Source of the DNA: Rhodoblastus sp963748385
GTDB taxonomy: Bacteria > Pseudomonadota > Alphaproteobacteria > Rhizobiales > Beijerinckiaceae
Assembly (NCBI GenBank): GCA_963748385.1
Contig: CAVVIQ010000012.1
Location: forward strand, 434,001 to 498,000
Length of the DNA: 64,000 nucleotides
Direction: 5' to 3'
Shown here: positions 8,398 through 16,996 of the stretch, one piece after another
How positions within the stretch are numbered: position 1 is the first letter of the stretch
Layout: every line of letters starts with the position of its first letter
Notes under the pieces: generated by a model
What the model was told of the DNA's origin: nothing
Database searches by the model: none
The model's input: the letters and a program-made list of their open reading frames with translations, nothing else
Made by a program: the position numbers and the translations under genes

Positions 8398-9282
8398 ATG
8401 ACGATTACACGAAACGCCAATCTTCCCGCCCGGAAACGAAAATTGTCCGATCTTTCCGCCTTTGTCGCCCTTCTGCCTCGCATCGAGGCGGCCGCGCGCG
8501 AAGCCGGCGCCATCGCCATGGATTTTTTCCGTCCGGGCGGACCGACCCGAGCCGAAGTCCGTCAAAAGTCGTGCGGCTCGCCGGTGACCGAGGCCGATCT
8601 GCGCATCGACCGCTTTCTGGGCGACCGGCTCCGTGCGCTGGCGCCGGAGCTCGGCTGGCTCTCCGAGGAAAGCGCGGACTCGCCCGAGCGGCTGAGCCGC
8701 GAAGCCCTGTTCGTCGTCGATCCGATCGACGGCACGCGCGGCTTTGCTTCGGGCGATCCCTGTTTCGCCATCTCCATCGCGATCACCTTCAACGGCCGGC
8801 CGATCCTCGGCGTGGTCCACGCCCCGGCGCTCGACGAGACATTCGTCGCCGCATCGGGCGGCGGCGCGCGCCGCAACGGCGCGCCGATCGCCGTTTCCGA
8901 GCGCCGCGAACTCGCCGGCGCCTCGGTGTCGGCGCCCGACGCGCTCGCCGCCGATCTGCGCCGCTCCGGGCTTTCCTTCAGCCATCAACCCCGGCTGCCG
9001 TCGCTCGCCATGCGCCTGCTGCGGGTCGCCGACGGCGAATTCGACGCCGCTCTCGCGCGCAAGAACGCCCATGACTGGGACATAGCCGCCGCCGACCTCA
9101 TCCTGCGCGAGGCCGGCGGCGCGCTGACCGATTTTTCGGGCCGCGCGCCGCTCTACAACCGGGCCGAACCGATTCATCCCGCCCTCGCCGCGGGACCGCC
9201 TGGCCTCCAGGACGAACTGATCCACGCGGCGCGCGAAGGCGCGGCAAGGGCCGGGAAAAAGCGCCCGCCCGACAATATGTGA
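8398..9282 (+). CDS. cysQ: 3'(2'),5'-bisphosphate nucleotidase / inositol-monophosphatase-family protein
   Basis: A Mg-dependent phosphatase of the IMPase superfamily; the usual substrate in this genomic setting is PAP from sulfate assimilation. It carries the WLSEESADS metal site, DPIDGTRGF (about residues 109-117) and the second metal motif HDWDIAAADLIL (about 222-233). The frame is open far upstream, but the ATG at 8398 gives the family N-terminus; ATG 8518 would be too short. No strong Shine-Dalgarno precedes it. In Rhizobiales this gene commonly precedes DUF4170 and waaA-lpxK, as here. Inositol-phosphate activity cannot be excluded. Confidence 0.85.
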   Translation: MTITRNANLPARKRKLSDLSAFVALLPRIEAAAREAGAIAMDFFRPGGPTRAEVRQKSCGSPVTEADLRIDRFLGDRLRALAPELGWLSEESADSPERLSREALFVVDPIDGTRGFASGDPCFAISIAITFNGRPILGVVHAPALDETFVAASGGGARRNGAPIAVSERRELAGASVSAPDALAADLRRSGLSFSHQPRLPSLAMRLLRVADGEFDAALARKNAHDWDIAAADLILREAGGALTDFSGRAPLYNRAEPIHPALAAGPPGLQDELIHAAREGAARAGKKRPPDNM

Positions 9283-9308
9283 AATCCGAACCGGAAAGGG
9301 CAATGCGC

Positions 9309-9545
9309 ATGAGCCATGAGGTCGAGCCCAGGCAGCTTCTGCACCTCGTCTTCGGCGGCGAGCTGAAGAATCTTGAAACGGTCGAATTCAAGGATCTGTC
9401 CAGGATCGACATGGTCGGCGTGTATCCCGATTTCAAAAGCGCCCACGCCGCCTGGAAGGCAAAGGCGCAATCCACGGTGGACAATGCGCAAATGCGCTAT
9501 TTCATCGTCCATCTGCACCGGGTGCTCGACCCTGCCGACGATTGA
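9309..9545 (+). CDS. DUF4170 family small protein
   Basis: A 78-residue cytoplasmic protein that fits DUF4170, found between a cysQ-like phosphatase and the Kdo transferase in Rhizobiales. The core contains LLHLVFGGEL near the start and MRYFIVHLHRVLDP at the end. In-frame starts exist at 9279 (GTG), 9303 and 9309. I choose 9309 because GGAAAGGG ends 8 nt before it, while 9303 would be only 2 nt away. The function is unknown; position suggests a link to lipopolysaccharide assembly. Confidence 0.8.
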   Translation: MSHEVEPRQLLHLVFGGELKNLETVEFKDLSRIDMVGVYPDFKSAHAAWKAKAQSTVDNAQMRYFIVHLHRVLDPADD

Positions 9546-9752
9546 TCCGCCTAAAGACCCGCCCTTGCCCGCTCGCCTTTTTCCGCCGTCTGCGCTATCT
9601 GTCGCCCGAGGCGAGAGCCAGCGGGCCGGGCGGGGTTTTCGCGTCCTTGTCGCCTTCCGGCCAGAATGGTCGAACAAATTCGCCTTCGATCGAGGCCCAG
9701 TGGGGCGAAGCCCCGAAGCGGCGCCGGAAAAGAATAACGAGACCGGATCGAG
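9546..9752. other. Gap between DUF4170 and waaA, no gene seen
   Basis: A 207-nt gap with no coding pattern. It contains a small hairpin (GGGGC-gaa-GCCCC, 9702-9714) without a T tract. In many relatives a DUF374 lysophospholipid-acyltransferase-like gene lies here; no remnant of it could be read. Confidence 0.5.
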
Positions 9753-11048
9753 ATGAGAACTGCGGTTTTGCTGCCTGCCTATCGCGCAGCCGCCAGGGGC
9801 CTGTCGCCGTTCAGCGGCCTTTTCCTCTGGCGGCGCGGCCGCAAGGGCAAGGAGGACCTCGGCAGGATCGGCGAACGCCGCGGACGCGCCAGCCTGCCCC
9901 GCCCGGAAGGACGGCTCGCCTGGCTGCACGGCGCGAGCGTCGGCGAGGGCCTCGCCTTGCTGCCACTGGTCTCGCGTCTCATCGCCAAAGGCTTCCATGT
10001 CCTCGTCACCACCGGCACGGTGACGTCGGCGCGCATTCTGGCGCAACGTCTGCCGGAGGGCGCGACCCATCAGTTCGCGCCGCTCGACGCCCCCGCTTTC
10101 ATCGACCGTTTCCTCGACCACTGGCGCCCGGACCTGTTCATTCTCGCCGAATCCGAGATCTGGCCCAACACGATCTGCGCCGTCCACGCCCGCAAGATTC
10201 CCATCACCCTGGTCAACGCCCGGTTGTCGCCGCGCTCTTTCGGGCGCTGGCGCCGCCTTCCCGGCTTCATTTCGACCCTTCTCGGCAAGATCGACCTTTG
10301 CCTCGCCCAGAGCCAGGACGACGCCGCGCGACTGTTCCAGCTCGGCGCGCCGCGCGTCGACGCGATCGGCAATCTCAAATATGACGTGGATGCGCCGCCC
10401 GCCGATCCGGCCGGTCTCGACGACCTGGCCCTCCAGATCGGCCCACGCCCGATCTGGATCGCCGCTTCGACCCATCCCGGCGAGGAAGCGCTCGCCTTCG
10501 CCGCCCACAAGACGCTTTCCGCGCGTTTCCCAAACCTGCTCACCGTGCTCGCGCCGCGCCATCCCCATCGCGGCCCCGACATAGCGGCGGAGGCCGCGAC
10601 CTTCGGCCTTACGGCGGCGCTGCGTTCGCGCGGCGAGCGGATTCGCCCCTCGATACAAATTTACATTGGCGACACGATCGGCGAACTCGGCCTGTTCTAC
10701 CGCCTTTCGAGCGTGATCTTCATGGGCAAGTCGCTCGCCGGCGAAGGCGGCCAGAACCCTATCGAGCCGGCCAAGCTCGGCTCGGCCATCCTGCACGGCC
10801 CCCGTGTCGGCAATTTCCTCGACGTCTATGACGCGCTCGACAGCCGGGGCGGGTCGATCCAGGTCGCCGACGCCGGGGATCTCGCCCGAACGATCGAATT
10901 TCTGTTCACCGATCCGGCTCTGCTGCGCCGCACCGCCGCGGAATCCCGGCAAGTCGTCACGGAGCTCGGCGGCGCGACCGACAAGATCATGCATGCGCTG
11001 GAACATTATATCGCGCATATGATTGTATCCGGGCCGCGGGCCTTCTAA
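9753..11048 (+). CDS. waaA: 3-deoxy-D-manno-octulosonic acid (Kdo) transferase
   Basis: Transfers Kdo from CMP-Kdo to the lipid A precursor at the inner membrane. The N-terminal GT30 domain shows LHGASVGEGLALLPL (about residues 56-70), the TGTVTSAR segment, and AESEIWPN (about 130-137). The C-terminal half has the nucleotide-sugar site with the GEGGQNPIEPAKLGS stretch (about 331-345). An N-terminal hydrophobic anchor is weak. The length, 431 residues, is typical. It is followed 85 nt later by lpxK. Confidence 0.94.
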   Translation: MRTAVLLPAYRAAARGLSPFSGLFLWRRGRKGKEDLGRIGERRGRASLPRPEGRLAWLHGASVGEGLALLPLVSRLIAKGFHVLVTTGTVTSARILAQRLPEGATHQFAPLDAPAFIDRFLDHWRPDLFILAESEIWPNTICAVHARKIPITLVNARLSPRSFGRWRRLPGFISTLLGKIDLCLAQSQDDAARLFQLGAPRVDAIGNLKYDVDAPPADPAGLDDLALQIGPRPIWIAASTHPGEEALAFAAHKTLSARFPNLLTVLAPRHPHRGPDIAAEAATFGLTAALRSRGERIRPSIQIYIGDTIGELGLFYRLSSVIFMGKSLAGEGGQNPIEPAKLGSAILHGPRVGNFLDVYDALDSRGGSIQVADAGDLARTIEFLFTDPALLRRTAAESRQVVTELGGATDKIMHALEHYIAHMIVSGPRAF

Positions 11049-11133
11049 ATTCAACATTCAGATGTCGCGCCGGTCGGCGCGGGCGCCGTCGCTCCTCCTC
11101 GAGGAGGGAGGGCGCCACACCTTGCGAGGCCCC

Positions 11134-12198
11134 ATGCGCGCGCCAGCCTTCTGGTGGTCCGACAAGCCGGGCGTTTTCGGGCGGATCATGATCGCCATCC
11201 TGTCGCCCCTGGCCGCAGTGTATGGCTGGGCCGCGGCGCGCAGGATGACGCGCCCGGGCTCGCGCGTCAGCGCCCCGGTGATCTGCATCGGCAATTTCGT
11301 GGTCGGCGGCGCCGGCAAGACCCCCACGGCGCTTCGGGTGGCGACCTGGCTGCAGCGCGCCGGCGAGACGCCCTATTTTCTATCGCGCGGCTATGGCGGC
11401 GCGCTTGGCGCCGACGGCGGCGCCCATCTTGTCGATCAGCGCCGTCATGGCGCGGCCCAGGCCGGCGATGAGCCCCTGCTGCTGGCGAGGGTCGCCCAGA
11501 CCGTGGTGGCGCGCGACCGCCCGACCGGCGCCATGCTGGCGCTCGCCGGCGGCGCCAGCCTGATCGTGATGGACGACGGCCTCCAGAATCCCAGCCTGCG
11601 CCGCGACTTCGCGCTGGCGGTGATCGATGGCGCGGTGGGTTTCGGCAACGGCCGGCTGATTCCGGCGGGCCCGTTGCGGGCGCCGATCGAAACCCAGCTC
11701 AGACTCTCCTCGGCGGCGCTGGTGATCGGCGAGGGCGAGGCCGGGCGCGCCGCCGCGGCTCTGTTCGAGACCGTAGGCAAGCCGGTCTTCCACGGGCGCC
11801 TCGCGCCCGACGCCAGCGCCGCCTTGCGCATGCTCGGCGCCCGCGTGGTCGCTTTCGCCGGCATCGGCCGGCCGCAGAAATTCTTCGATTCGCTGGAGGC
11901 TTGTGGCGCGCGCCTGGTCGCGCGCCACGGTTTCCCCGACCATTATTCCTACCGCTTACGCGAGATCGCCGCCCTGCAGCGCGAGGCGGAAGCCCTCGAC
12001 GCTTTGCTGGTGACCACCGAAAAGGATATGGTCAAACTTGCGCCCTTCATGGCCGCGTTGCGGCAGGATCTTCCCCGGCCCGAAGCGCTGCCGGTCGGAC
12101 TCGTGGTCGAGGAAGGCGACGATCTGCGCCAGTTGCTGCTGGACGTGGCCGCCGGATTTCGCGGCGCGGGCCGGTTGGCCCGCGGGGTGAAATTTTAG
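11134..12198 (+). CDS. lpxK: Tetraacyldisaccharide 4'-kinase
   Basis: Phosphorylates the 4' position of the lipid A disaccharide using ATP on the cytoplasmic face of the inner membrane. It has an N-terminal membrane segment (residues 17-34), the P-loop GGAGKTP (about 58-64), and the DDGLQNPSL motif containing the catalytic-base region. The start at 11134 (MRAPAFWW) is chosen because it gives the family N-terminus; the frame is open to 11023 inside the end of waaA. The length is 354 residues. It ends 4 bp into the convergent DUF2093 gene. Confidence 0.94.
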   Translation: MRAPAFWWSDKPGVFGRIMIAILSPLAAVYGWAAARRMTRPGSRVSAPVICIGNFVVGGAGKTPTALRVATWLQRAGETPYFLSRGYGGALGADGGAHLVDQRRHGAAQAGDEPLLLARVAQTVVARDRPTGAMLALAGGASLIVMDDGLQNPSLRRDFALAVIDGAVGFGNGRLIPAGPLRAPIETQLRLSSAALVIGEGEAGRAAAALFETVGKPVFHGRLAPDASAALRMLGARVVAFAGIGRPQKFFDSLEACGARLVARHGFPDHYSYRLREIAALQREAEALDALLVTTEKDMVKLAPFMAALRQDLPRPEALPVGLVVEEGDDLRQLLLDVAAGFRGAGRLARGVKF

Positions 12199-12428
12199 AC
12201 TTTCCTTGGCAGCTCGCCGAGCTGCTCCAGGCGCTTCATCTTCGCCTCCGGCCCGGCGTAAGCCTCCTGGCGGTCGACGTTCCAATAGCGCAACTCCTCG
12301 ATCGGAATCTGGACGCCCGTCGCGGCGCAGACGACGAAAGCGCCCGGCTTTCTGATCGTGAAATCGCCGTCGAGATATTCGACTTCGGCCGGCCCGCTCA
12401 GCGGGACGCGGCGATCGATGCGGTTCAT
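12195..12428 (-). CDS. DUF2093 family protein
   Basis: A 77-residue cytoplasmic protein fitting DUF2093, conserved next to lpxK in Rhizobiales. The core segment reads VEYLDGDFTIRKPGAFVVCA and then IPIEELRYWNVDRQEAY, compatible with a small beta domain. The start at 12428 gives the usual length; upstream in-frame codons add unrelated sequence. It overlaps the end of lpxK by 4 bp, tail to tail. The function is unknown. Confidence 0.85.
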   Translation of the reverse strand: MNRIDRRVPLSGPAEVEYLDGDFTIRKPGAFVVCAATGVQIPIEELRYWNVDRQEAYAGPEAKMKRLEQLGELPRKV

Positions 12429-12640
12429 CAGCCTCGTCCGTTCCCCCCGCGCTCCCGTCGGGGTTTTCTCCGATGTATCGCCAACGCCCCCGCCGTTCAA
12501 TCCCCGACGGCGTCATATCGTCGCGCCACGCGCCTCAAGCGTGGCATATGGCGCCAAAGTAGGATCTTCGGGAAAAAACGGGTTTGCCTTTTGCGCCGGC
12601 CACGATAGAAGAAGCCGAAATTTTAAATGGGAGGATCTTC

Positions 12641-13858
12641 ATGACGCCGAAGAAAATTCTGGTCGCCCAGGGCGGCGGCCCGACCGCTGTCATCAACCAG
12701 TCGCTGGCGGGCGTCGTGCTCGAATCGCGCCGTTTCGCGGGCGTGGAGCGCGTCTATGGCGCCCATCACGGCGTGCGCGGCATCATCAATGAAGATCTGA
12801 TGGACCTGACCCAGGAGACCAGCCACAACCTGGAGATGGTCGCCAATACGCCGTCCTCCGCGCTCGGATCGACGCGCGACAAGCCGGACGCCAAATATTG
12901 CCAGGAGATCTTCAAGGTCCTTCAGGCCCATGAGATCGGCGCCTTCTTCTACATCGGCGGCAACGATTCCTCGGACACCGTGCGCATCGTCGCGGAAGAG
13001 GCGGGCAAGGCCAATTATCCGCTGCGCTGCATGCATATCCCGAAGACGATCGACAACGATCTCGTCGGCAACGACCACACGCCGGGCTTTCCCTCGGCCG
13101 CGCGCTTCGTCGCCCAGGCTTTCGCGGGCGCCAATCTCGACAACGCCTCGCTGACCGGCGTCTATGTCGCGGTGGTGATGGGCCGCCACGCCGGCTTCCT
13201 GACCGCCGCTTCCGCGCTCGGCAAGAAATTCCCCGACGACGGTCCGCACCTGATCTATCTGCCGGAGCGCACCTTCGACACGGACAAGTTCCTGGCCGAC
13301 GTCAAGCGCACCTACGAGCGTCTCGGCCGTTGCGTGGTCGCGATTTCGGAAGGCGTCCACGACGCCGCCGGGGTTCCGATCGTCACCAAGCTCGCCTCGA
13401 ATGTCGAGCATGACGCCCATGGCAACATTCAGCTCTCCGGCACTGGGGCGCTGGCCGATCTGCTTTGCGAAGAGATCAAGAACAAGCTTGGCATCAAGCG
13501 CGTCCGTGGCGACACCTTCGGCTATGTCCAGCGCTCGTTCCTCGGCTGCGTCTCCGATGTCGATCAGCGCGAGGCGCGCGAAGTCGGCGAGAAGGCGGTG
13601 CAGTTCGCGATGTGGAGCGGCCGCAGCGGCTCGGTCGCGATCAAGCGCACCGGTTATTACTCGGTCGATTACGAGCTCGCGGCGCTCGAATCGGTCGCCG
13701 GCAAGACCCGGGTGATGGACGACGAATTCATCACCCCCTGCGGCACCGACGTGACCGACGCCTTCCGCCTCTATCTTCGGCCTTTGCTGGGCTCGGGCAT
13801 GCCCGACGCCTATCGCCTGCGCCGGAACCACGTGACCAAGATTCTCCACAAGGCGTGA
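12641..13858 (+). CDS. pfp: PPi-dependent 6-phosphofructokinase
   Basis: Interconverts fructose 6-phosphate and fructose 1,6-bisphosphate using pyrophosphate. The N-terminal GGGPTAVINQ (residues 11-20), GGNDSSDT (106-113) and PKTIDNDL (134-141) are visible. Asp where ATP-PFKs have Gly in the first phosphate loop, and Lys before TIDND, are the known markers of the PPi type. The start at 12641 has GGGAGG 6 nt upstream. PPi-PFK is characteristic of methylotrophic and related Alphaproteobacteria. Its stop overlaps the next gene's GTG (GTGA), which couples it to a glycan cluster. Confidence 0.93.
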   Translation: MTPKKILVAQGGGPTAVINQSLAGVVLESRRFAGVERVYGAHHGVRGIINEDLMDLTQETSHNLEMVANTPSSALGSTRDKPDAKYCQEIFKVLQAHEIGAFFYIGGNDSSDTVRIVAEEAGKANYPLRCMHIPKTIDNDLVGNDHTPGFPSAARFVAQAFAGANLDNASLTGVYVAVVMGRHAGFLTAASALGKKFPDDGPHLIYLPERTFDTDKFLADVKRTYERLGRCVVAISEGVHDAAGVPIVTKLASNVEHDAHGNIQLSGTGALADLLCEEIKNKLGIKRVRGDTFGYVQRSFLGCVSDVDQREAREVGEKAVQFAMWSGRSGSVAIKRTGYYSVDYELAALESVAGKTRVMDDEFITPCGTDVTDAFRLYLRPLLGSGMPDAYRLRRNHVTKILHKA

Positions 13859-14721
13859 CGGAAGGGCGGCAAAATCCAGGGTCGGGCGGGCTCGACGCGT
13901 TTCTCGCGGACGCGCTCGAACCGGCCTTCTGGACGCCTGAGCTGCTGAACGAGGACAGCGCGTTCTGGCCGCATGTCCCCTTCAACTTCTGGCTGGTCGC
14001 CGCCACGCGGCCGCGGCTGCTGGTTGAGCTCGGCGTGGATCGGGGCGTGTCCTATGCGGCCTTCTGCGAGGCCGCGCGGCGTCTTGGATTGGACGCCCGA
14101 TTCCACGCGGTCGACCTTTGGCGTGATGACGCCGATTTCGACGACTTCACGAAATTCCACGATTTCCGTTACGCCGCCTTTTCCCGTTTGATGCGCCTGC
14201 GCTTCGCGGAGGCGCGCGAAAATTTCGCGGACGGATCGATCGACCTTCTTCATCTCAACGCCTCCGGGCGAAGCGCCGGCGTCAAGGAAGACCTCGTGCT
14301 CTGGCGGCCGAAACTGTCGCCGCGCGGAATCGTTCTCGTTCACGACGCCGGGCATGACGGCGACAGGCCTAGTCGGGATTTAAAAGCAATCTTTGGCGAC
14401 GCGCCCCATTTCATCTTCCCGCGAGGCGACGGCCTCATCCTTTTCGCCCCGGGCGATGAAACGCCGCAACCTGTCGCACGGCTTTGCGCGCTCGACGGCG
14501 AAGAATCGCGCCGCATCCGCGAGCGCTTCGGGCTGCTGGGAGCAAGGTGGGCCGAAACCGCGGCTGTTCTCGCCCTGCTCGGGCAGTTCGAGGCCGAGTT
14601 CCAGACGCAAAGGCCGAAGGACCGGGATTTCCGCCTGTCGATCGTCGGCCGGCTTTGGAACAGTCTGGTCAAGACCGCCGCCGATCCGTTTCGCTATTTC
14701 GATCCCAAGAGGCGGCGATGA
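13855..14721 (+). CDS. Class I SAM-dependent methyltransferase-like protein of a glycan cluster
   Basis: A 288-residue protein with a Rossmann-type methyltransferase core. LVELGVDRGVSYAAFCEAA (about residues 52-70) replaces the classical GxGxG loop; HAVDLWRDD (about 83-91) provides the acidic residue after strand 2; the IVLVHDAGHDG segment follows later. It resembles the Methyltransf_24 proteins found beside glycosyltransferases. GTG at 13855 overlaps the pfp stop (GTGA), and its own stop overlaps the next ATG (ATGA). It probably modifies a surface glycan; the substrate is unknown. Confidence 0.72.
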   Translation: MTEGRQNPGSGGLDAFLADALEPAFWTPELLNEDSAFWPHVPFNFWLVAATRPRLLVELGVDRGVSYAAFCEAARRLGLDARFHAVDLWRDDADFDDFTKFHDFRYAAFSRLMRLRFAEARENFADGSIDLLHLNASGRSAGVKEDLVLWRPKLSPRGIVLVHDAGHDGDRPSRDLKAIFGDAPHFIFPRGDGLILFAPGDETPQPVARLCALDGEESRRIRERFGLLGARWAETAAVLALLGQFEAEFQTQRPKDRDFRLSIVGRLWNSLVKTAADPFRYFDPKRRR

Positions 14722-15608
14722 ACGAGGCGAAATGGCGCAGGCTCCTGAAAATTCCGCCAGGGGTCATCCGATACAAATACGCGGTTCTGCCCATCGCCGA
14801 ATTGGCCGAACGTGTGATCGGGGATTTTACGATCGGCGTTTTCATCCATGCCTTCTACGAGCGGGAAATCGAGAGAATCCTGCCTTACCTCGCCAATATC
14901 GAGCTTCCGTTCGATCTGTTCGTTTCAACCGACGCGCCCGAAAAAAAAGATCATCTCGCGGCGGCGCTGCGCCCCCAATTCGGCGACGCGCCGGTCATTC
15001 GCGTATTCGAGAATCGCGGCCGGGACATCGCGCCGAAATTCGTCGGCTTCGCGGAGTCCCAGCGCCAATACGATCTGGTCTTGCACCTGCACACGAAAAA
15101 GTCGTTGCAGAACGCGAAACTGTTCGACTGGCTCGACTTCATCCTGAAAAGCCTGCTCGGCTCGAAGGAAATCACGCGCAGCATTCTCGGCCTGTTCGCG
15201 GCCTATCCGAGCCTTGGCGTCATTGCGCCGCGCGTCCATCCCCATCGATCGGTCGTCTTCGGCGTCCAATGGGGACAGAATTATTTCAAGACGGCCTATC
15301 TGGCGCGGCGCATGGGCGTGAGGCTTCAGCGCGCGACCAGGATCGACTTTCCCGCCGGATCGATGTTCTGGGCGCGATCGGCGGCCCTCGCTCCGCTGCT
15401 CGATCTCGATCTATCCTTTTCGTCCTTCGAACCGGAGCACGGCCAGATCGACGGAACGACCGCCCATGCGGCCGAAAGGCTGATCTTTTACGCCGCCGAA
15501 CGCGCTGGCTACCAATCGCTCCATGTCGGGGCCTCGGAGGACGCCGAGATCTTCGAGACCTTGATCAGCCCCGACGAAATCGAACAAGGCTGGGTCAAGA
15601 CCAGATAA
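14718..15608 (+). CDS. Rhamnan synthesis F (RgpF) family glycosyltransferase
   Basis: A 296-residue cytoplasmic protein of the rhamnan-synthesis F family (PF05045), which assembles rhamnose-rich or related surface polysaccharide. Diagnostic stretches are VFIHAFYEREIERILPYL near residue 41, FENRGRDIAPKF (about 96-107), LHLHTKKS (about 122-129) and the late FPAGSMFWAR segment (about 214-223). The ATG at 14718 overlaps the preceding stop (ATGA). After it the tight gene packing is interrupted by a palindromic repeat. Confidence 0.85.
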   Translation: MNEAKWRRLLKIPPGVIRYKYAVLPIAELAERVIGDFTIGVFIHAFYEREIERILPYLANIELPFDLFVSTDAPEKKDHLAAALRPQFGDAPVIRVFENRGRDIAPKFVGFAESQRQYDLVLHLHTKKSLQNAKLFDWLDFILKSLLGSKEITRSILGLFAAYPSLGVIAPRVHPHRSVVFGVQWGQNYFKTAYLARRMGVRLQRATRIDFPAGSMFWARSAALAPLLDLDLSFSSFEPEHGQIDGTTAHAAERLIFYAAERAGYQSLHVGASEDAEIFETLISPDEIEQGWVKTR

Positions 15609-15609
15609 A

Positions 15610-15654
15610 GCGGCGTGCGAAAAAGTGGATGCCGGTTTTTCGCGAAAACGCCGC
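15610..15654. repeat. Nested palindromic extragenic repeat
   Basis: Outer arms GCGGCGT (15610-15616) and ACGCCGC (15648-15654) enclose inner arms GCGAAAAA (15617-15624) and TTTTTCGC (15636-15643). The sequence with AAAAAGTGGATGCCGGTTTTTCGC matches my memory of a dispersed palindromic element frequent between genes of Rhizobiales. Repeat-like sequence may continue to about 15705. It begins just after the RgpF stop codon and fills the only sizeable gap in an otherwise overlapping gene chain. Confidence 0.7.
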
Positions 15655-15733
15655 GAATTCAAAAGACTCTGACCACGATTGCGATTGATGCCACTCGCGA
15701 TCGTAGTTAGTCCCGCCGATCCGGAGGCCCAAA

Positions 15734-16996
15734 ATTCCGCAATTCCTGGCCGATTACTGGACCATCCTGAAATCGGGCGCCTTTCGCGCCACCGATTACG
15801 CCTGGCTGCACCTGGGGTCGCGCTATCTCGCGCCCTTCGCCCTGCTCCATTACCTGCTGATCGGCGAAAGGCAGGGGAACCGCCCGACGCCTTTTTTCGA
15901 CCCCGCCTTTTTCGCGACGCTTCGGCCGCAAGGCGGCAGCCCCTTCGCCGCCTTTCTGCGCAGCCCGCCCGGCGCGCCGGCCTGCGCCGAATTCGACGAG
16001 GCTTGGTTCGTAGCCCGCCACCCGCAAGCCAAAGACGCGGCTTCGCCCTGGGCCTACATGACCGAACGCGGAATCGCCGACCTGCTCGATCCGTCGCCCG
16101 ACGTTTCCCTCGCCTTTGTCGCCAACGCCTATCGCAGCCGCAACACGCGAATGGCGCGCGCGCTGATGCGGATTTTTCACCGCCGGCGCGGCGACGGCCG
16201 AATCTCCTGCGTCCTCAATCCCGCCGATCTCAAGGCGCATCAGGCCGCCTTTCGCGCGGGAATCGCCTTGCGCGCGCTGAGGGAGGGACGAGCGCGACGA
16301 CGCTGGCTCGTCTTCGTCCAGACCGATGGCGGCCATCCCGAGGGCCTGCATGCGCCCGAGCGCCGTTACGACCTGATGCTCAATTATTATCACGAGCCGA
16401 AAAAGCCGCCGCCGGACGCCGAATTTGTCGTCGTGCAGAACGGAACCAAGACCACCGCGATCGCCAAACTGATCGAGGCCAGGCCGGATATCTTTGGCGC
16501 CTATGATTACCTGCTGTTCCTCGACGACGACATCGAGCTTTCCGCCGGGCAGATCGCCGATTTCTTCGAGTGCATGCGCGACAACAAGCTCGACCTCGCC
16601 CAGCCCGCGCTCGCAAAAGACTCCGACGGCTCCTTTCCGGTCCTGTTCCAGAAAGTGGGATCGTCGGGTTTCAGAAAAGTCAATTATGTCGAGATCATGA
16701 TGCCGGCCTTCTCGCGCCGGGCGTTGGCGGCGAGCGCCGACTGTTTCCGTCAGGGGATCAGCGGCTTCGGCGTCGATGTGCTGATCGGCGCCACGGTCGC
16801 GAAAATATTCGGCCCGAATATCGCGGTGGTGGACAAGGTCGCCGCGCGGCACCTGCGCGCCATCGACCTCGAAGGCGGCGCGCTTTATCGCTATCTTGCC
16901 GCGAACGGCGTTGATCCCAGCGTCGAAATGTGGACCATCCTGGCCGAAAACGGGCTCGGCAATGACCTCGTCGAAACGGAGGCGCGCGGAAGTTGA
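15734..16996 (+). CDS. DUF707-like glycosyltransferase-family protein, apparent ATT start
   Basis: The frame encodes coherent protein from just after a stop at 15704 to 16996. The N-terminal part (YLAPFALLHYLLIGERQGNR, then FFDPAFF) is the repeat seen at the N-terminus of surface-glycan glycosyltransferases. The C-terminal part contains LLFLDDDIEL and fits DUF707. No ATG, GTG or TTG occurs in frame before 16058, which would cut off that N-terminal domain. ATT at 15734 has GGAGG (15723-15727) 6 nt upstream, so I place the start there (420 residues). The alternatives are a start at 16058, a mutated start, or a sequence error. It overlaps the next gene (TTGA). Confidence 0.65.
   Translation: MPQFLADYWTILKSGAFRATDYAWLHLGSRYLAPFALLHYLLIGERQGNRPTPFFDPAFFATLRPQGGSPFAAFLRSPPGAPACAEFDEAWFVARHPQAKDAASPWAYMTERGIADLLDPSPDVSLAFVANAYRSRNTRMARALMRIFHRRRGDGRISCVLNPADLKAHQAAFRAGIALRALREGRARRRWLVFVQTDGGHPEGLHAPERRYDLMLNYYHEPKKPPPDAEFVVVQNGTKTTAIAKLIEARPDIFGAYDYLLFLDDDIELSAGQIADFFECMRDNKLDLAQPALAKDSDGSFPVLFQKVGSSGFRKVNYVEIMMPAFSRRALAASADCFRQGISGFGVDVLIGATVAKIFGPNIAVVDKVAARHLRAIDLEGGALYRYLAANGVDPSVEMWTILAENGLGNDLVETEARGS

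Noticed and set aside
12480..12520. A GTTCAATCC sequence resembling a tRNA T-loop
   Set aside because: The flanking bases do not form a T stem, and no acceptor stem or anticodon arm could be drawn.
15688..16506. A plus-strand frame starting at ATG 15688 as the start of the glycosyltransferase gene
   Set aside because: It is in a different frame, its product is Arg/Pro-rich, and the conserved protein is encoded in the frame of 15734-16996.
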